Origin: Phytoseiulus persimilis
Taxonomy: Eukaryota; Arthropoda; Arachnida; Mesostigmata; Phytoseiidae
Assembly: GCA_037576195.1 (NCBI GenBank)
Contig: CM075103.1
Location: forward strand, 15,872,001-15,936,000
Direction of reading: 5' to 3'
DNA length: 64,000 bases
Position numbers and translations under genes: made by a program. The stretch's first letter is position 1. Every line of letters starts with the position of its first letter. Positions 23,906 through 36,057 of this stretch are shown one piece after another. The notes beneath the pieces were generated by a model. The model was given only the letters and a program-made list of their open reading frames with translations, had not been told where the DNA came from and ran no database searches.

Positions 23906-26369
23906 CTGCAATTCAGACAACTTGGTTCGACTCTTCCTTCATTATCTGCGGCGTCGGCGACGACGACGGCAGCAGGTGGGGGGCTCACTAGAGGACGGCC
24001 GACAGACCGACTTCGGCTCGGACAAGCCAAGCAATCAGCCCGCGAGCCAAAAGGATCGAACTCAATGAACTCAGGCAGCTCGAACGATGCACTTGGGCGA
24101 GCCTGGGTTCGCGCCAAAACAGAAAACGGCATCCTCGCGTACGCAAACGGAGGAACGGAAACTCAGGTCGGTCTATGCTCGACGAAGTGCTTGTTGCTCT
24201 CTCTCTCTCTCACAAACGAACCGTGGAATCATCATCTCAGATATGTGCTAGGTCGCAGCGCGATTTCCGGAGGCATCCAGATCGACATGAGGAACTCGGA
24301 CGAGCCGTTTCATCATTGTCTTATCTGAACCCGACGGAACGCTGCGGGGCCGACGCTCATCGCATTCGAGGAACATTCGTGACAATCATCTAGAACACAA
24401 GTATGGCTAAAGCTTTGGCAGAAGCTGGCTTCGCAAACCCGAGACGTACTTCGACGCTCCAAGTGATTTTGGACTCAGCAGCGCGCCGAACTTCTGTCAA
24501 CCGCGCTGCACAGCAAAGTGAAGCTGGGAGAAGTGATTGGAGTCGATCATTCGTCTCTCATTCAGACAGGAGTCACGAGAAGGGCGGAGAAGAGAAACGG
24601 GGCGTTTCGTGCAATAATCATCGTCATACAGAGAAGTCTGAAGCCATGCCAAGCTTGGGAAGCTCGTTTTGAGAACAATGTCAGAGTTGAGGAGGGCACA
24701 ATTGAACAATTAACGTCAACTCGGACTCACCGTTGGCTCTTCGAGAACTCAGCTGACAATACACATCCGATGAAACTACAGCAGCAGTGAGAGGGAGCCG
24801 AGCGAGTGGGAAACACACACATACACACACACACACACACACACAGTCCAGAGAAACGAAGAGCGTGCGGTTCGCGCATTCGTCGAGGACAACTAGATCC
24901 CAGATGAAACTCTGAACGTCGATTTCCAGCGGGCTCCCAGCGGTTTTAACTGTTATCGGTGCTTGTGTAATATTGAACCCTTTTCTCAATTGGCTTCAGG
25001 ATGGCTTCACCAACACGAATTAGAGAAAAGCGAAACGGCGCTGATTTCAACAGGAAGTAACACATCGTTCAGATACCATCAACCCAGCACGTGAGAGCCC
25101 CCGTTCCTTCACGGAGGAACCCAATCGGAAAAAACGGGAGGAGAAAGCCGAGGAAATCGAGTCGGTCTGTCGGGAACTCGAGAGCGTAAAGTTTCCGGCC
25201 TGGTTGACTGCTTGGAGGAGAAAAGTCTTGAATTCATTTCCAGGTACCACAGAGACTATCTCATCGGAGCATAAAATATCTACAAAAGTCATGCTACGCC
25301 CGAGCCCATTAGACATGTCCAGTGTGAGACGGTGTGAATGAAGAATCGTGTTCTCCGTCTCCTCCAAATCCGTCCGGCGAGAACGTTACTCGATCGAAAT
25401 CGGTGCCACTCACATTCGCGATGATGATGACGATGATCTCTGCAGAAAGGGCGCGAGCGAAGCTAGTTGGCACGTCACACTCACCCATCTTCGCTGACGG
25501 AAGCGTGCGTGATGGAGAAACAACTTGGAGACTCTTCCGTGAGGCTCGACGATCTCGAACCATTGTCTCTTCCACCAATCTCCAGACTGATCAGTACGTA
25601 ACGGCGCACAGTGGAAAAAAAAATGGGGTGTCAGGTGCACAAGAGTATCTGAGACCCATGTCTGAATGTTTCTGAGCTCCCGGACTCATTCCCGACCGTC
25701 AGATATGGAGATTGAATGATTCTTCCGCGCTCGCAGAGAATCTCCCATCCTGCGTCAAAATCACTCATCTGAACCATAGTCAGCATACATCTACATTGCC
25801 TCCAACTCTCAGGGGGAGAATACTATGTTTCCGCACACTTCCGCAATGACGGCAATAATTTTTTCATCGCCCGGCACGGGCGGCGATTCTCAATGAAATT
25901 TCCTTTATTTTTATGGGGCCCATACAAATGCAAGTGGTTAACAAATCAGGGGGCGAGGGGACCATGGCCCCCCTGAAAATCTTCGAAAATACTCTGAAGG
26001 GTGGATTAAATTCTACTTCGATGGACGGAATTGTTCCGCAGAGATTCAGTGTTATCAGAGAAATCTTCGCAGGTTTGAAAGCCATGTTGATTGCGTCAGG
26101 AGAAGTTCGCAACGATGATCATCAACATCGTGATCATCATCACCACATCCTCGACCCTGAGCTGTCTCCACATGACAACCCACAAACGCGGTTGGGAAGA
26201 AGACGAAATCACTGCACAGCCACAGTCTGATTTCTTTGTACAAAGGAAGAAGGGAAACATTCCTACGATCAGATCATTCGGACGTGTTTTTCTTTTTTTT
26301 TTTGGGATCAAATATCCCATGTATTATACTTAACAAACGGTGTTCTCAGTCTAGTGCGAATATCAAGTA
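23906..26369. other. Intergenic region upstream of alpha-SNAP
   Basis: About 2.5 kb with no recognisable gene; the first 100-200 bp should hold the alpha-SNAP promoter and 5'UTR. It contains a CT-rich run near 24197-24211 and a CA microsatellite at 24813-24844. The many short frames show no domain. Confidence 0.4.
24813..24844. repeat. CA microsatellite
   Basis: About 16 CA dinucleotides with one interrupting T. Confidence 0.9.
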
Positions 26370-27949
26370 CAGTCCGCAACACGAATTTATCGACACGCAT
26401 TCTATGTGGATGATTTCCGCACCCGCTGGATAACGAAGTCAGTGTTGCCATGGGAATTCCACTAGGTGCGACAGACTTTGAGATTATATCAACCGACTGA
26501 GAAGAACGAAGTTTAGGCTCAGGATCGAACATTTTTGATATCCAGCTGTAACACGAAATTATCGACAGCGTTGAAATCGCGCATTGGGTTGGAGTTTCAG
26601 CATTTTCTCGTGAGGCTGATACCGACGAACGTCAAGTTAGTGCTAACGAAGGACACACAAGTACGATTTGTCGACTCAGAACTCCGGCTCGTCAAGATTT
26701 GTGAGAAAGAATTCATTCCCTCAATATGGGACGAAAACCGGCTCTGACTCCTCCAGAAAGGATTCGCATCGATCAATTACACGGCTCTGGGCTCGCAGCA
26801 AGAGCTATCGGACGAGAGATCGGCAGAACAGCGGACGTAGTGCTGCGGTATTTGAGATTTGGGGCGGAGTATGGCATCAGATCGTACAAGAAACGAAGCA
26901 CAAAGCTCTCAGATCGTCAGAAACGGAAGATAATTCAGGATGCGAGCAACAAGAGTGTCTCTTGCGCTCAAATCAGAGACTCAAACAACCTCCCAGTGCA
27001 TAAACAGACCGTCTGGCGCGTTTTGAGAAGTGCGTATCATCTGAAATTCAAGAAAATGTGCGGGAAGCCCCCGCTGACGAAAAAGCACCGAGACACTAGG
27101 CTCGATCGCGCCCAGGAATGGATGAGTTGGACTGCGGAATGGGATAAAGTTGTCTTCAGCGATGAGAAAAAGTTCAATCTGGACGGCCCGGATGGATTCC
27201 ATAACTACTATCACGATCTTCGGAAAGAGCCTCGATTCTATTCCAAAAGACAGTCCGGGGGCGGTTCAGTTATGATCTGGGGAGCGGTCAGTCGCCGCGG
27301 GACGTTCCAAATCATCTTCGTGGAGACAATAATGCGTTCCGTGGACTATAAGCTGCTACTCGAGAACCAACTGCGACCTCAAGCTTTGGAGAAAGTTGGA
27401 ACGGATCTCATCTTCCAGCAAGATTGCGCCTCCGTGCACACGGCGGCGATAATCAAAGATTGGTTCCGGGAGAGTACGTTTTCTTGACTGGCCTCCGAAG
27501 AGCCCCGACCTGAACATTATTGAGAACCTCTGGGGAACGTTAGCTCGGCTCGTCTATCCCAATGGGAAGCAGTACAACTCAAGAGAAGAACTGAAACATG
27601 CGATTCTTTCTTCTTGGGCCAGAATTGGGGAACGAGACATGAAACCACTCTATGATTCTCTCCCAAGGCGCATTTTTGAGGTCATGAAGGCGAGAGGGGG
27701 TTCGACGAAGTATTAACTTTCGAGAATTCCGAAATCGTGGAATAAATCAGCCTGTCGATAATTTCATGTTACGGCTCGAAATCGATTTTCTGGAATCTTA
27801 CGCGTCGTCTTCCCCGAATCGAAGAAATATTCTATCGCCACAATCGTGGTGATGCTGGGAGTATTCCATGGCAGCAACAACATCATCTCTCTTTGTCATC
27901 AGGAATAGTCTAGAAAACTTGACTGTCGATAATTTCGTGTTGTGGGCTG
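26370..27949 (+). mobile_element. Tc1-like transposon with IR/DR ends
   Basis: The element begins CAGTCCGCAACACGAA and ends with the near-exact inverse, CAGCCCACAACACGAA when read from the right (24 of the first 27 bases agree). It is flanked by TA on both sides (26368-26369 and 27950-27951), the target duplication of the Tc1/mariner superfamily. A second copy of the same motif lies about 175 bp inside each end: near 26550 (GTAACACGAAATTATCGACAG) and, inverted, near 27752-27775. This is the IR/DR arrangement known from Tc1-like elements such as Minos and Sleeping Beauty. Length is 1,580 bp. It encodes one frameshifted transposase. Confidence 0.9.
26726..27716 (+). pseudogene. Tc1-like DD34E transposase, frameshifted
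   Basis: The frame from the ATG at 26726 gives an N-terminal helix-turn-helix (ERIRIDQLHGSGLAARAIGR), a second DNA-binding part and the catalytic core: the first Asp in VVFSDEKKFNL, GGGSVMIWGAVS, then the second Asp in FQQDCASVHT. The frame then runs into TGA at 27485-27487. The continuation (DWPPKSPDLNIIENLWG, with the catalytic Glu) is found in another frame from about 27478 and ends at 27716. A small insertion or deletion near 27473-27480 therefore separates the third catalytic residue from the rest. QQDN-A-P is changed to QQDC-A-S, which may also affect activity. The copy looks inactive but fairly young. Confidence 0.9.
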
Positions 27950-28700
27950 TATCATGTTCTCTTTCGGATTGGGATCCACCCACTTCATCGCTCCAGAATG
28001 GCAAATCCTGGATAGCCGATCCCATTTGCAGTCCCGATTGATATTCTCAAATTCTCAATTGTTTTGAGAGACTGGAATACCTCCGGAAACGAGGGAATCG
28101 TCGTCGGGTACCACGACAGAGTTATAACTCGGGAGTCTCACTTCCATCCCCGCGATTATGGACCATGATCACGGCGGTGGATGCTCCAGAATTCAGTTTA
28201 TATTTAGAGAGATTTGGATATCATATTTACTCGAACCGGCAGAGCCCTTTCGTCACCGCTTTGAATCACGGGAGCGAGGAGCTTCTCTGGTTCCAGTGGT
28301 CCAGTGTGATTACGAACGCCCCGATGAGATTGCATGGAAGTCGCGGAACCATATTTCATCACTCGGTCCGAAGAAGAGTTTGGATGAGTTGAGGGGGCAA
28401 ACGTATTTACTGACCCGAACGTGTCTCCCATTTCTTGCTGGAGGAGATCAAGAGTCGCTAGCATCACCCGTCTCCTTTGGCTGGAACAGAATCGCGACAT
28501 CTCTCGAGGCATCATCTCTCTATTCTCTTGCGATGTCTCATACGCGACGTTTTATCGGAGAGCTCGCGTTTTCCTTCAACAACAGCTCTGACGGGATACT
28601 GGTTCTAGGAGCCTCTCCTGAACCCGATTATTCCAACGTGCATCGTTCCCGGTTACCTGCGAGTCCATGAGGGCGGATGCATGTAGAGAATCCGTGTCAG
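27950..28700. other. Spacer between two mobile elements
   Basis: 750 bp with no recognised gene. A plus-strand frame at about 28158-28670 is open for 170 codons but resembles nothing I know and has no splice support. Confidence 0.35.
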
Positions 28701-29421
28701 TCGATTTGAGCGCGGATCGATTTGAGCGCAGGATTGATTTGAGCGCAGTTGATTTGAGCGAGGTCGATTTCAGCGCAGTTGATTTGAGCGCAGTTGATTT
28801 GAGCGAGGTTGATTTGAGCGCAGTTGATTTGAGCGCAGTTGATTTGAGCGAGGTTGATTTGAGCGCAGTTGATTTGAGCGAGGTCGATTTGAGCGCAACG
28901 AATTCACTTGCGCTGCTGTGTGTGTGGAGTATGAGATAAAGGAAGAGGAAAATCCCCAACCTATCCGCCGATTGTAGACTACTCGACGAATAGGGAAAGT
29001 ACGGTTGCTCGGGGGAATATGAAGAGGAGAATTTGGACAACGGCATGAGATACTTCGGTGACGACATTCCCTCGATGAATCAGACAAAGGAACGTAGCCT
29101 TAGCTCGAGAAGGAGAAATATTTTCGATGAGGTTAGGTTAGGTTTGGATTCTCCTCTCCATATTACCCGAGCAACCGTACTCTCTTTGTTTGTCGAGTAG
29201 TCTGCAACAGGCGGATAGGATAAGAGGGATTTTCCTCTCCCTCTATCTCATACTCCACACTCACAGCAGCGCGAGTGAATTCGTTGCGCTCAAATCAACT
29301 GCGCTCAAATCGACCTCGCTCAAATCAACTGCGCTCAAATCAACTGCGCTCAAATCGACCTCGCTCAAATCAACTGCGCTCAAATCGATCCTGCGCTCAA
29401 ATCGATCCGCGCTCAAATCGA
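28701..29421. mobile_element. Foldback element with 15-bp repeats in its arms
   Basis: Two arms of about 340 and 290 bp are inverted copies of each other around a spacer of about 85 bp. The outer part of each arm is a tandem array of GATTTGAGCGCAGTT and the variant GATTTGAGCGAGGTT: about 13 units on the left, about 9 on the right. The inner part is unique sequence (for example GTGTGGAGTATGAGATA on the left) matched in inverted order on the right at roughly 85% by eye. No transposase is inside. The shape is like Drosophila FB (foldback) elements. I found no convincing target-site duplication. Plus- and minus-strand frames through the arrays give VDLSAVDLSE-type repeats, which are a by-product of the 15-bp period. 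Confidence 0.8.
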
Positions 29422-32400
29422 GTAGCACCAGAGAATCGATTGTGGCGCAGGATGTCGTCATAGCCGGTTCGTGGGATGCGGAGTTTAAGCCTGCAAGTAT
29501 GCGTGAATGTTCGACCCGGTACACCGACAACGTGAAACCTCCAAACGGCTCGCCGAGAGATTCGGCGCTCACTAGTTGGGGAATTCTACTCGTTCCACGC
29601 TCGCTATTTCCCAGACAGTTACGACACGCGGAGGAGAAGCCAACAACATAGACTTGGAAGAGGGTGAGCACAATTTTTCCTTGTTGTCGACCGAATTCCT
29701 CACTCACAGACACGAACGAGCAGTAGAACCTCGATTCGTGACCCCTGAGGTCGGCGTCCGAGTCAACTGTCCCGTCTCCCTATCAAGCTCCTCCATTGAG
29801 GTTTAATGCTGACGTATACATCGACTCGACGCGGAAGAAAAGCCGAGGGAAGCCAGAACTTGGCTCCCTGGAAAAACTGGCTGATTCATGCGGCTTCGAA
29901 GAGCCATCGAGTCGGAGCTGGAGTGCTGCTCGAACGATCCGCGTGGGAACCGTATTTCTGTGCAATCTTCCCATACTGACTTCTTCATAATCTGGCTCGC
30001 TGGTGTCTCTGCGCCAGGCTGTAGTCGCTCGGCTCGCCGATCTGGACCCTCACGTCAACATGTTAGGAGACAGATTTTGAACCGAGACCGGGTGGTACAG
30101 CGTGAATCAATCCTGACGCACTCTGACCTGAACGACCGTCATCACACAATGAGGAACTACCAAGATCGAACAGATTTAGATTGCTCGTCGAATTTTCCAC
30201 CTTCGAATTCCATCTCCCAAGATCTCGGACCTACAACGCGAGGTATCTGACGCGAGAATCTACCATTTCCAAGTCATCTGTCACACACAGACTCGCGAGT
30301 GTCCGCAGGAGCGCACCGGAGCAGGTAATGCCGTCTCCGGCTGGAAATAAGGTGCGAGAGAAACCCGCTCTCGAAGTTCCGGATGTTGTGTGACCTGGGT
30401 GTCCTAGCGCAATTCGGAAGAAATCAGGATTAGCGCTCAGACGAGAGAAGTTCTCCCTGTTTGATGGTGAGACTGTGCTCGTCTTCTCTCTTCGTCACCT
30501 GTTAGCCGACAACCGTCGAATCCGTAGCAGACGACACGCATCCTGGCGGCAGCAGCAGCCTTGTGTGTTGTTATCGATGATGATGTTCGGACCGGACTCC
30601 GGAACCGCGGCCTTATCTTCTGTTTCCCGGATATGGTGCGCGGAGAGCTCCCGCTTCCCGGCTTATAATCTTCGGTAATCTTAGGCATCGCTGCTTGAAT
30701 ACTTCTTGTTTCTCGCAAGATCTACCACCGTTTCTCTCTGCCTGTCCCTCCGGTGGCCACAGTAGTCCTTTAAGACAGTCTCATTTTAGACAGGAATAGA
30801 GAGCTTACAACAGCACGCGATTATGAGACGCTTATTTCCGTATGACAGACATGCTCTGATTCAGGAGTTTGTTATCTGCTCGCGGATACCGCGGAGTTCG
30901 TTTGTTTACTATCCGCTGGTGCAAGTCCAACCGCTCTGCACTTAGCGCCGGATCCATTGGAGTGTGGCGAGATTCTCTCATGTGGAAGGCTGCAGCAGCA
31001 GCGGTGAGAAGGAAGCCGACCACCACTGACAACAACAAAACGTTCCAAAGTGTTGATGTGACATCGATAGACAGTCGACGACTGCTCACAGGAGGAGGTG
31101 ACGATTAGCGCACCGTACTAGATAGCGCAAGGTACAATCTGACGCGCCTTTCGTTCCTAGTCACCTGACAGCTAGATGACAGTTCGCAGAAGGATAGGGG
31201 GGATTAGGTTCGGCCGTGCCGGTTCGATCGAAGCTTGTTGTCTCATGAGCTGATCAAAACCGTGGCGGCTACATTCACGGTGGTGCTCTCGGTGTCCGTG
31301 GTGGAGCTCGAAACGCTGGAGTGTTGTTTGCCGCGGTGACGTCGTTGTCCAGGAGGCAAACGAGCCGAGCAGGCATCGCGATCGAATCGGAGAACGAATC
31401 ATCTCGCAGTCTAAACATCGCTCTGTATTAAGCCAGAACAGACGTACCCGCAGTCGGGAGACGCTTGGGCACTACCGAGTCATGCATTCGGCATCGAGCA
31501 GTTCCAGTCTGGACAGCGATGGAAAACAGCACAATTTTGACTCGGGTCGAGTCTGGAATGGAATGTCGGTGGGGATGAGTGTTCGTTGTTTAGACAATGT
31601 CATCATCGACGTTAGCGATAACGATGCCAGTGACTGAAAGCACAACAACAACGGCGGCGGCAGCAGCAGCATCAACTGAGACGTCGAGTACAACAAGCTG
31701 TTCGTGCGGAACTCTGACGAACAGTTTGACGTCGATAACTTCCGATGGGAGACGCGCTCACTCGCCGGCCATCAGCCGGACTGGGCTCAGTGAAGTTGGC
31801 TCGCTGCTGCTCCCGCTGTTGTGACTCCGGAGCCACATCGATGTTGCTCCGTCGTTGATACAGGTTGTTGTTGTTGCTGCTGCTGTGTTCGCGCCTGGCA
31901 ATGAGCCGTACATTGCTGAGGTCGTTGATTGTCAGACGGGACGATGACGTTGTGATCGTTTGCCCGGTATGTGTTCGAAGGTCCAGCCGCCGCATGTGCC
32001 GCATACACACCGCACAAACTCCCACACAGTCACATCGGTAGAATGGGTTGTCAGTCGTGTCTTCTGTAACATACGTCATTCTCGTGTATAGCTCTGACGT
32101 CTAACCAGAATTTATCGTTGCGTTCTCGATTGATGTAGTGGACTTGTGGCAAGGTGGTTGAGCTGAGTGTGGCGAGTGGGTGGCAGTCACGATTTCTGTT
32201 GCCGCCGTATCAGACCGACCTGACGATATCTTGCCTTTTGCTCTAGCCTAGCTTTCTCGGCCAATTACGATCGCGGTGTCCAGTGTCGACGAGGACCGTC
32301 AAATGCTCCGAACTCCTCCGAGAGGATTCGTTTACGATGCATCTCCGTCTCCCGACGCCTGGGTAGTTGCCAGCCAGCCGGACGGACGACCGGCCGCTTC

Positions 32401-32467
32401 CGTGTCGTCCCCGGCCCGTCCTCGCTAGATATCAGTCGGCGTCCCCGCCGCCAGCCTACCCGTCTGC
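29422..32467. other. Long intergenic region upstream of OCRL
   Basis: About 3 kb without a confident gene. Microsatellite-like CAG/TTG runs occur at about 31650-31670 and 31862-31890. Minus-strand frames at 31672-32079 and 30832-31081 are the only ones with coding-like traits; the second is listed separately. The OCRL promoter and 5'UTR should lie at the right end. Confidence 0.35.
30832..31081 (-). CDS. Possible exon with a membrane segment
   Basis: A minus-strand frame follows a good-looking acceptor (CACCTCCTCCTGTGAGCAG ending at 31082) and encodes a basic/polar start, a strongly hydrophobic run of about 20 residues (VLLLSVVVGFLLTAAAAAF), then a charged stretch to a stop at 30832. There is no in-frame ATG before the hydrophobic run, so an upstream exon would be needed; the open frame at 31672-32079 is a candidate. 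It could be the signal-anchor exon of a type II membrane protein with a donor at ATA|GTAAAC. No family recognised. Confidence 0.2.
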
Positions 32468-35400
32468 ATGTCTACCTCGCTCGCTGCCAGCCGGGCCGAG
32501 AGGACGGGCAAGCCGCCGTATTCGTCGTCGTCATCGTCGTTGTCAATATGCTCTCTTAGAATAGACGACGTCGATGATGGTGTTCCGCCGCTCGCGGAGG
32601 GGCTGCGGCTCGGAGTCGCGACTCACCGCTGGTTCCGTTTTCAGATGGACGCGAGATACATTCCGGCCCTCCGTCGACTCGTGCCCCCCGACCACCGCGC
32701 CCTCGGCTGCGTTCGCTGCATGATCTCCAGAGGCCGGAAACGAACTCCGCAAGTGTGCGTGCTCGTCGAGCATATGCAGGAGCACTGCGTGCTCATATGC
32801 GCGGAAGAAGGAGCACTCCCAAACGCAACACTGAAGTCGGATTCGCGCTTCCCCATCAACGTAGATTTTAGAATTGACATAGGTGAGTGCCCCCCCCCCT
32901 ACCCTGCTTGGGGGCGTTCGTTGTATTCCTCCGTATCCTGGACTCTCCGATCGTCCGTTCCTTGCGAAACATCGCGCCGTCATTCCAGAACCCATCAGCA
33001 CTGTGGGAGGCTCCCGAATCATCACAGCGAACCTCTCGTACAAAAGGAAGAAGCTCATATTCGAAGCGGATTACGACGACACCGCCGACCGCTTCGTCAA
33101 GGAAATCAGCAAGGCGTTCGAGAACTCCATATACAGAACGACGCCAGCCTCTGACTACCTCTGGGTGGAAGTCTACAAGAGCAACAGCAAGTGAGTTTAG
33201 TAGAGCCGACTCCGATGATTCAGAAGCTCTGTAGCCGTGGCGGCCGCTGCATCGATCGCTGACGCCGTCCGCCCGAGAATCTCCGTTGAACCATAAACTT
33301 GGTGATCTTCAGGTTTTTCCTCGATGTCAACCCTGAGGACGAAGACGACCTCAGCGAAGATAACAAAGCGTCTCGGGAATGCATGGTCAAGTGCCTGATG
33401 CAGGAACGAGAGGATGAATTCACAGTGCTCAACCAGTTCAGGTAGGCGTGGTTGCTCGCAATCCCCCAAGCCCCCGATCGCACTCGGAGCCCGTTGTGGC
33501 GAGCGACCGAGACGAGCGATTGGGACTGATTTGGCCGATTTCGCATCTTACAGAATATTCACCGGAACATGGAATGTCAACGGGATGGCTCCCCCGGAGT
33601 CTTTGTCGGAATGGCTCGCGAGCTCGGCGCCGAACGAACCGCCGGACGTGTACGCGATCGGTTTCCAAGAGCTTGATCTCTCGAAAGAAGCGTTCTTTTT
33701 CGCGGATTCGCCTCGGGAGAGAGAGTGGCTGCTCAAAGTAAAGGAAGGCCTGCATCCGAACGGCCGCTACAGGGAAATAATAACCGTCCGACTCATCGGA
33801 ATGATGCTCTCGGTGTTCGTGGAGGAGAAACACGCGCCGTTCGTTACCAACGTCGATTGCAACTCTCTGGGCACGGGAATGCTCGGGATGATGGGCAACA
33901 AGGGCGGCGTCGGCGTTCGGCTCGACCTGCACTCGACTTCGATTTGCTTCGTGAACTGCCACCTGGCAGCTCATGCGGAGGAGCGCGAGCGTCGGAACCA
34001 GGACTTCAACGACATCCGGAACAAGCTCTCCTTCAACCAGATGCGACCGGCGAAGTCCGTCAGCGAACACGATCAGATCTACTGGCTGGGCGACATGAAC
34101 TACCGCTTACAGGACACCACGAAGGAGCAGGTGGAGCAGGCGTGCGCCCACAACGACTTCAGCAGTCTGTGGGAGCGGGACCAGCTGCGAGACCAGCAAT
34201 CGAAACGCATCATTTTCATCGGCTTCGAAGAGGGCCCGCTCAACTTCAAGCCCACGTACAAGTACGACGTCGGGACGAACCGATGGGACACTAGTGAAAA
34301 AGCCCGAGTGCCTGCCTACTGCGATAGAGTTCTGTGGCGAGGGAGCAACATCCGTCAGCTGTCCTATAGGAGTCATGACAACTTCGTGATCTCCGATCAT
34401 AAACCCGTCCTCGCCGAGTTCAGTTCGGGTGAGTCAGGCTCCCTCCGAAGGCAGCGATCCCGCGTATCTCTCCCGAATCGCTCGCATTGCTCCGCTCCGG
34501 GCGTTGGAAAATTAACCCGCAAACGCTGATCGTTGATTGCAGGGATCCGGGTCGTGGACGCAGTGAAACGCAAAGAAATCTATCAGGAGCTCATGAAGCA
34601 GTTGGACAAGGAGGAGAACGATTTCATGCCCCAAGTCACTGTCGATGAGCACTATCTCAATTTCGGACGGGTTCATTTCTACGAACGGGTCCAGCGATCC
34701 TTCAAAATAAAAAACACGGGGCCGGTCACCGTGAGATTCCTCTTCAAAGAGCAACCGAAAGGAAGACGTTACGCGAAAGACTGGCTCAAAGCGGACCCTC
34801 ACAACGGCACGCTGAAGAAGGGCGAATCCGTGAGTGGAACCCGGAGCAGCGGTCGCGCCACGCTCATATCTTCCGAGAGATCCGATTCGCATTCCTTGCC
34901 AATTTTCTGACGGAAGTGTTCAACTCAATTTTCGGAGTCAATTTTCCAGTGCGAGATCACCCTGGAGATCCTGGTGGATCCAGCGTCCGCGTCGAAACTC
35001 AACATGGGAGAGGAGAAGATGAACGAGGTACTCGTTCTCCATCTAGTTGACGGCAAAGACATCTTCATATCGGTCGATATGGAGTACCAACACAGCTGTT
35101 TTGGCTGTTCCCTCGAAGCGCTCGTCAGGCACCTGACACCCATAGGAATCATGTCGCATGAAACTCTCATAGCTCTCGTGAGTGTCATTCGCCTTATTCC
35201 TCAGAGGAGGAGTCGTGGACGGAAAAGTTGGAAGGTTATGCCGATGTCACGTGCTCTTGATGCCGGAATGACACAGAGTCGCCGATCTTGCAGGAGAAAG
35301 ACCCGGTGAAAAACGCAGAGTTGGGCGTGCCTTTCGAGACTCCGCCTGAGCTTTGGATCATAATGGATGTTCTCCAACGAAAGGGTCTGTGTGGCGGCAA

Positions 35401-36057
35401 TATTTTCGGGAAGTCGGGGAGCCAGAGTGAAATTCAGGAGATCCGCGAAGCTCTGGACACGAAGAATCCGGATGGACAGCTAGACGGTGAATAACTCTCT
35501 CATTCATGCAAACATCCCGCGGGAGGAGCCGATCCTCGCGCGCTCGAAGCACGAATTTCGTTGATCATCCTGGCTGACGGATAGCGCGGTTCTGTTCCAG
35601 TTAGCGTACATGCTGTGGCCGAATGCCTACTCTTGTTCTTGAGTGCACTGAGAGAGCCTGTCGTCCCGTTCTGTTTCTTCAAGAAGTGTTTAGATTCATC
35701 GGCAACCTATACTCAGGCGAAGAGCGTTATACTGGAACTACCGAAAGTTCATCGTGATACATTCCGCTACCTAGTGCTGTTTCTGCAGGAATTGTTGCAG
35801 AAATCGAAGAGATTGGAAGCCAACATGCTCGGTGAGTGGTCGATCCCCTCTCAAACCCTTCTGTCCATGTGGAAGAGGGACGAACCTGATCCAAGAAAGG
35901 TCGCGTGCTGTGAATAATCGCGACACGTCTCCTTCCAGCGACAATTTTCAGTGCCGTGATGATCCGGCCTCCTCAGGACAACCAGATGACCGCAAGCAAA
36001 GAACGCACCAGATCCATTTTTCTCTACCATTTCCTTGTCAATCAATGTGAAGTTTGA
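32468..36057 (+). CDS. OCRL/INPP5B-type inositol polyphosphate 5-phosphatase
   Basis: Exons: 32645-32882 (possibly from 32468), 32989-33190, 33313-33441, 33554-34428, 34543-34829, 34950-35177, 35294-35486, 35601-35831 and 35939-36057. From the Met at 32645 this gives 833 residues. That Met follows a good acceptor (CCGTTTTCAG), yet the frame is also open to an ATG at 32468, so the start is uncertain. Order: an N-terminal PH-like part, the 5-phosphatase domain (FTGTWNVNG, IGFQELDLS, GMMGNKGGVGVR, NCHLAAH, WLGDMNYRL, VPAYCDRVLWRG, SDHKPV), an ASH domain, and a RhoGAP-like domain ending IRPPQDNQMTASKERTR. OCRL removes the 5-phosphate of PI(4,5)P2 on endosomes and Golgi and binds Rabs and clathrin adaptors. 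The RhoGAP part has NIFGKSGS where active GAPs have the arginine finger, so it is probably inactive, as in OCRL. AATAAA is at 36743-36748. Confidence 0.93.

Noticed and set aside
28667..28939. Frame with VDLSAVDLSE repeats, like a pentapeptide-repeat protein
   Set aside because: The period comes from 15-bp tandem DNA repeats within the arm of a foldback element; the inverted arm produces the same on the other strand and there is no domain beyond the array.
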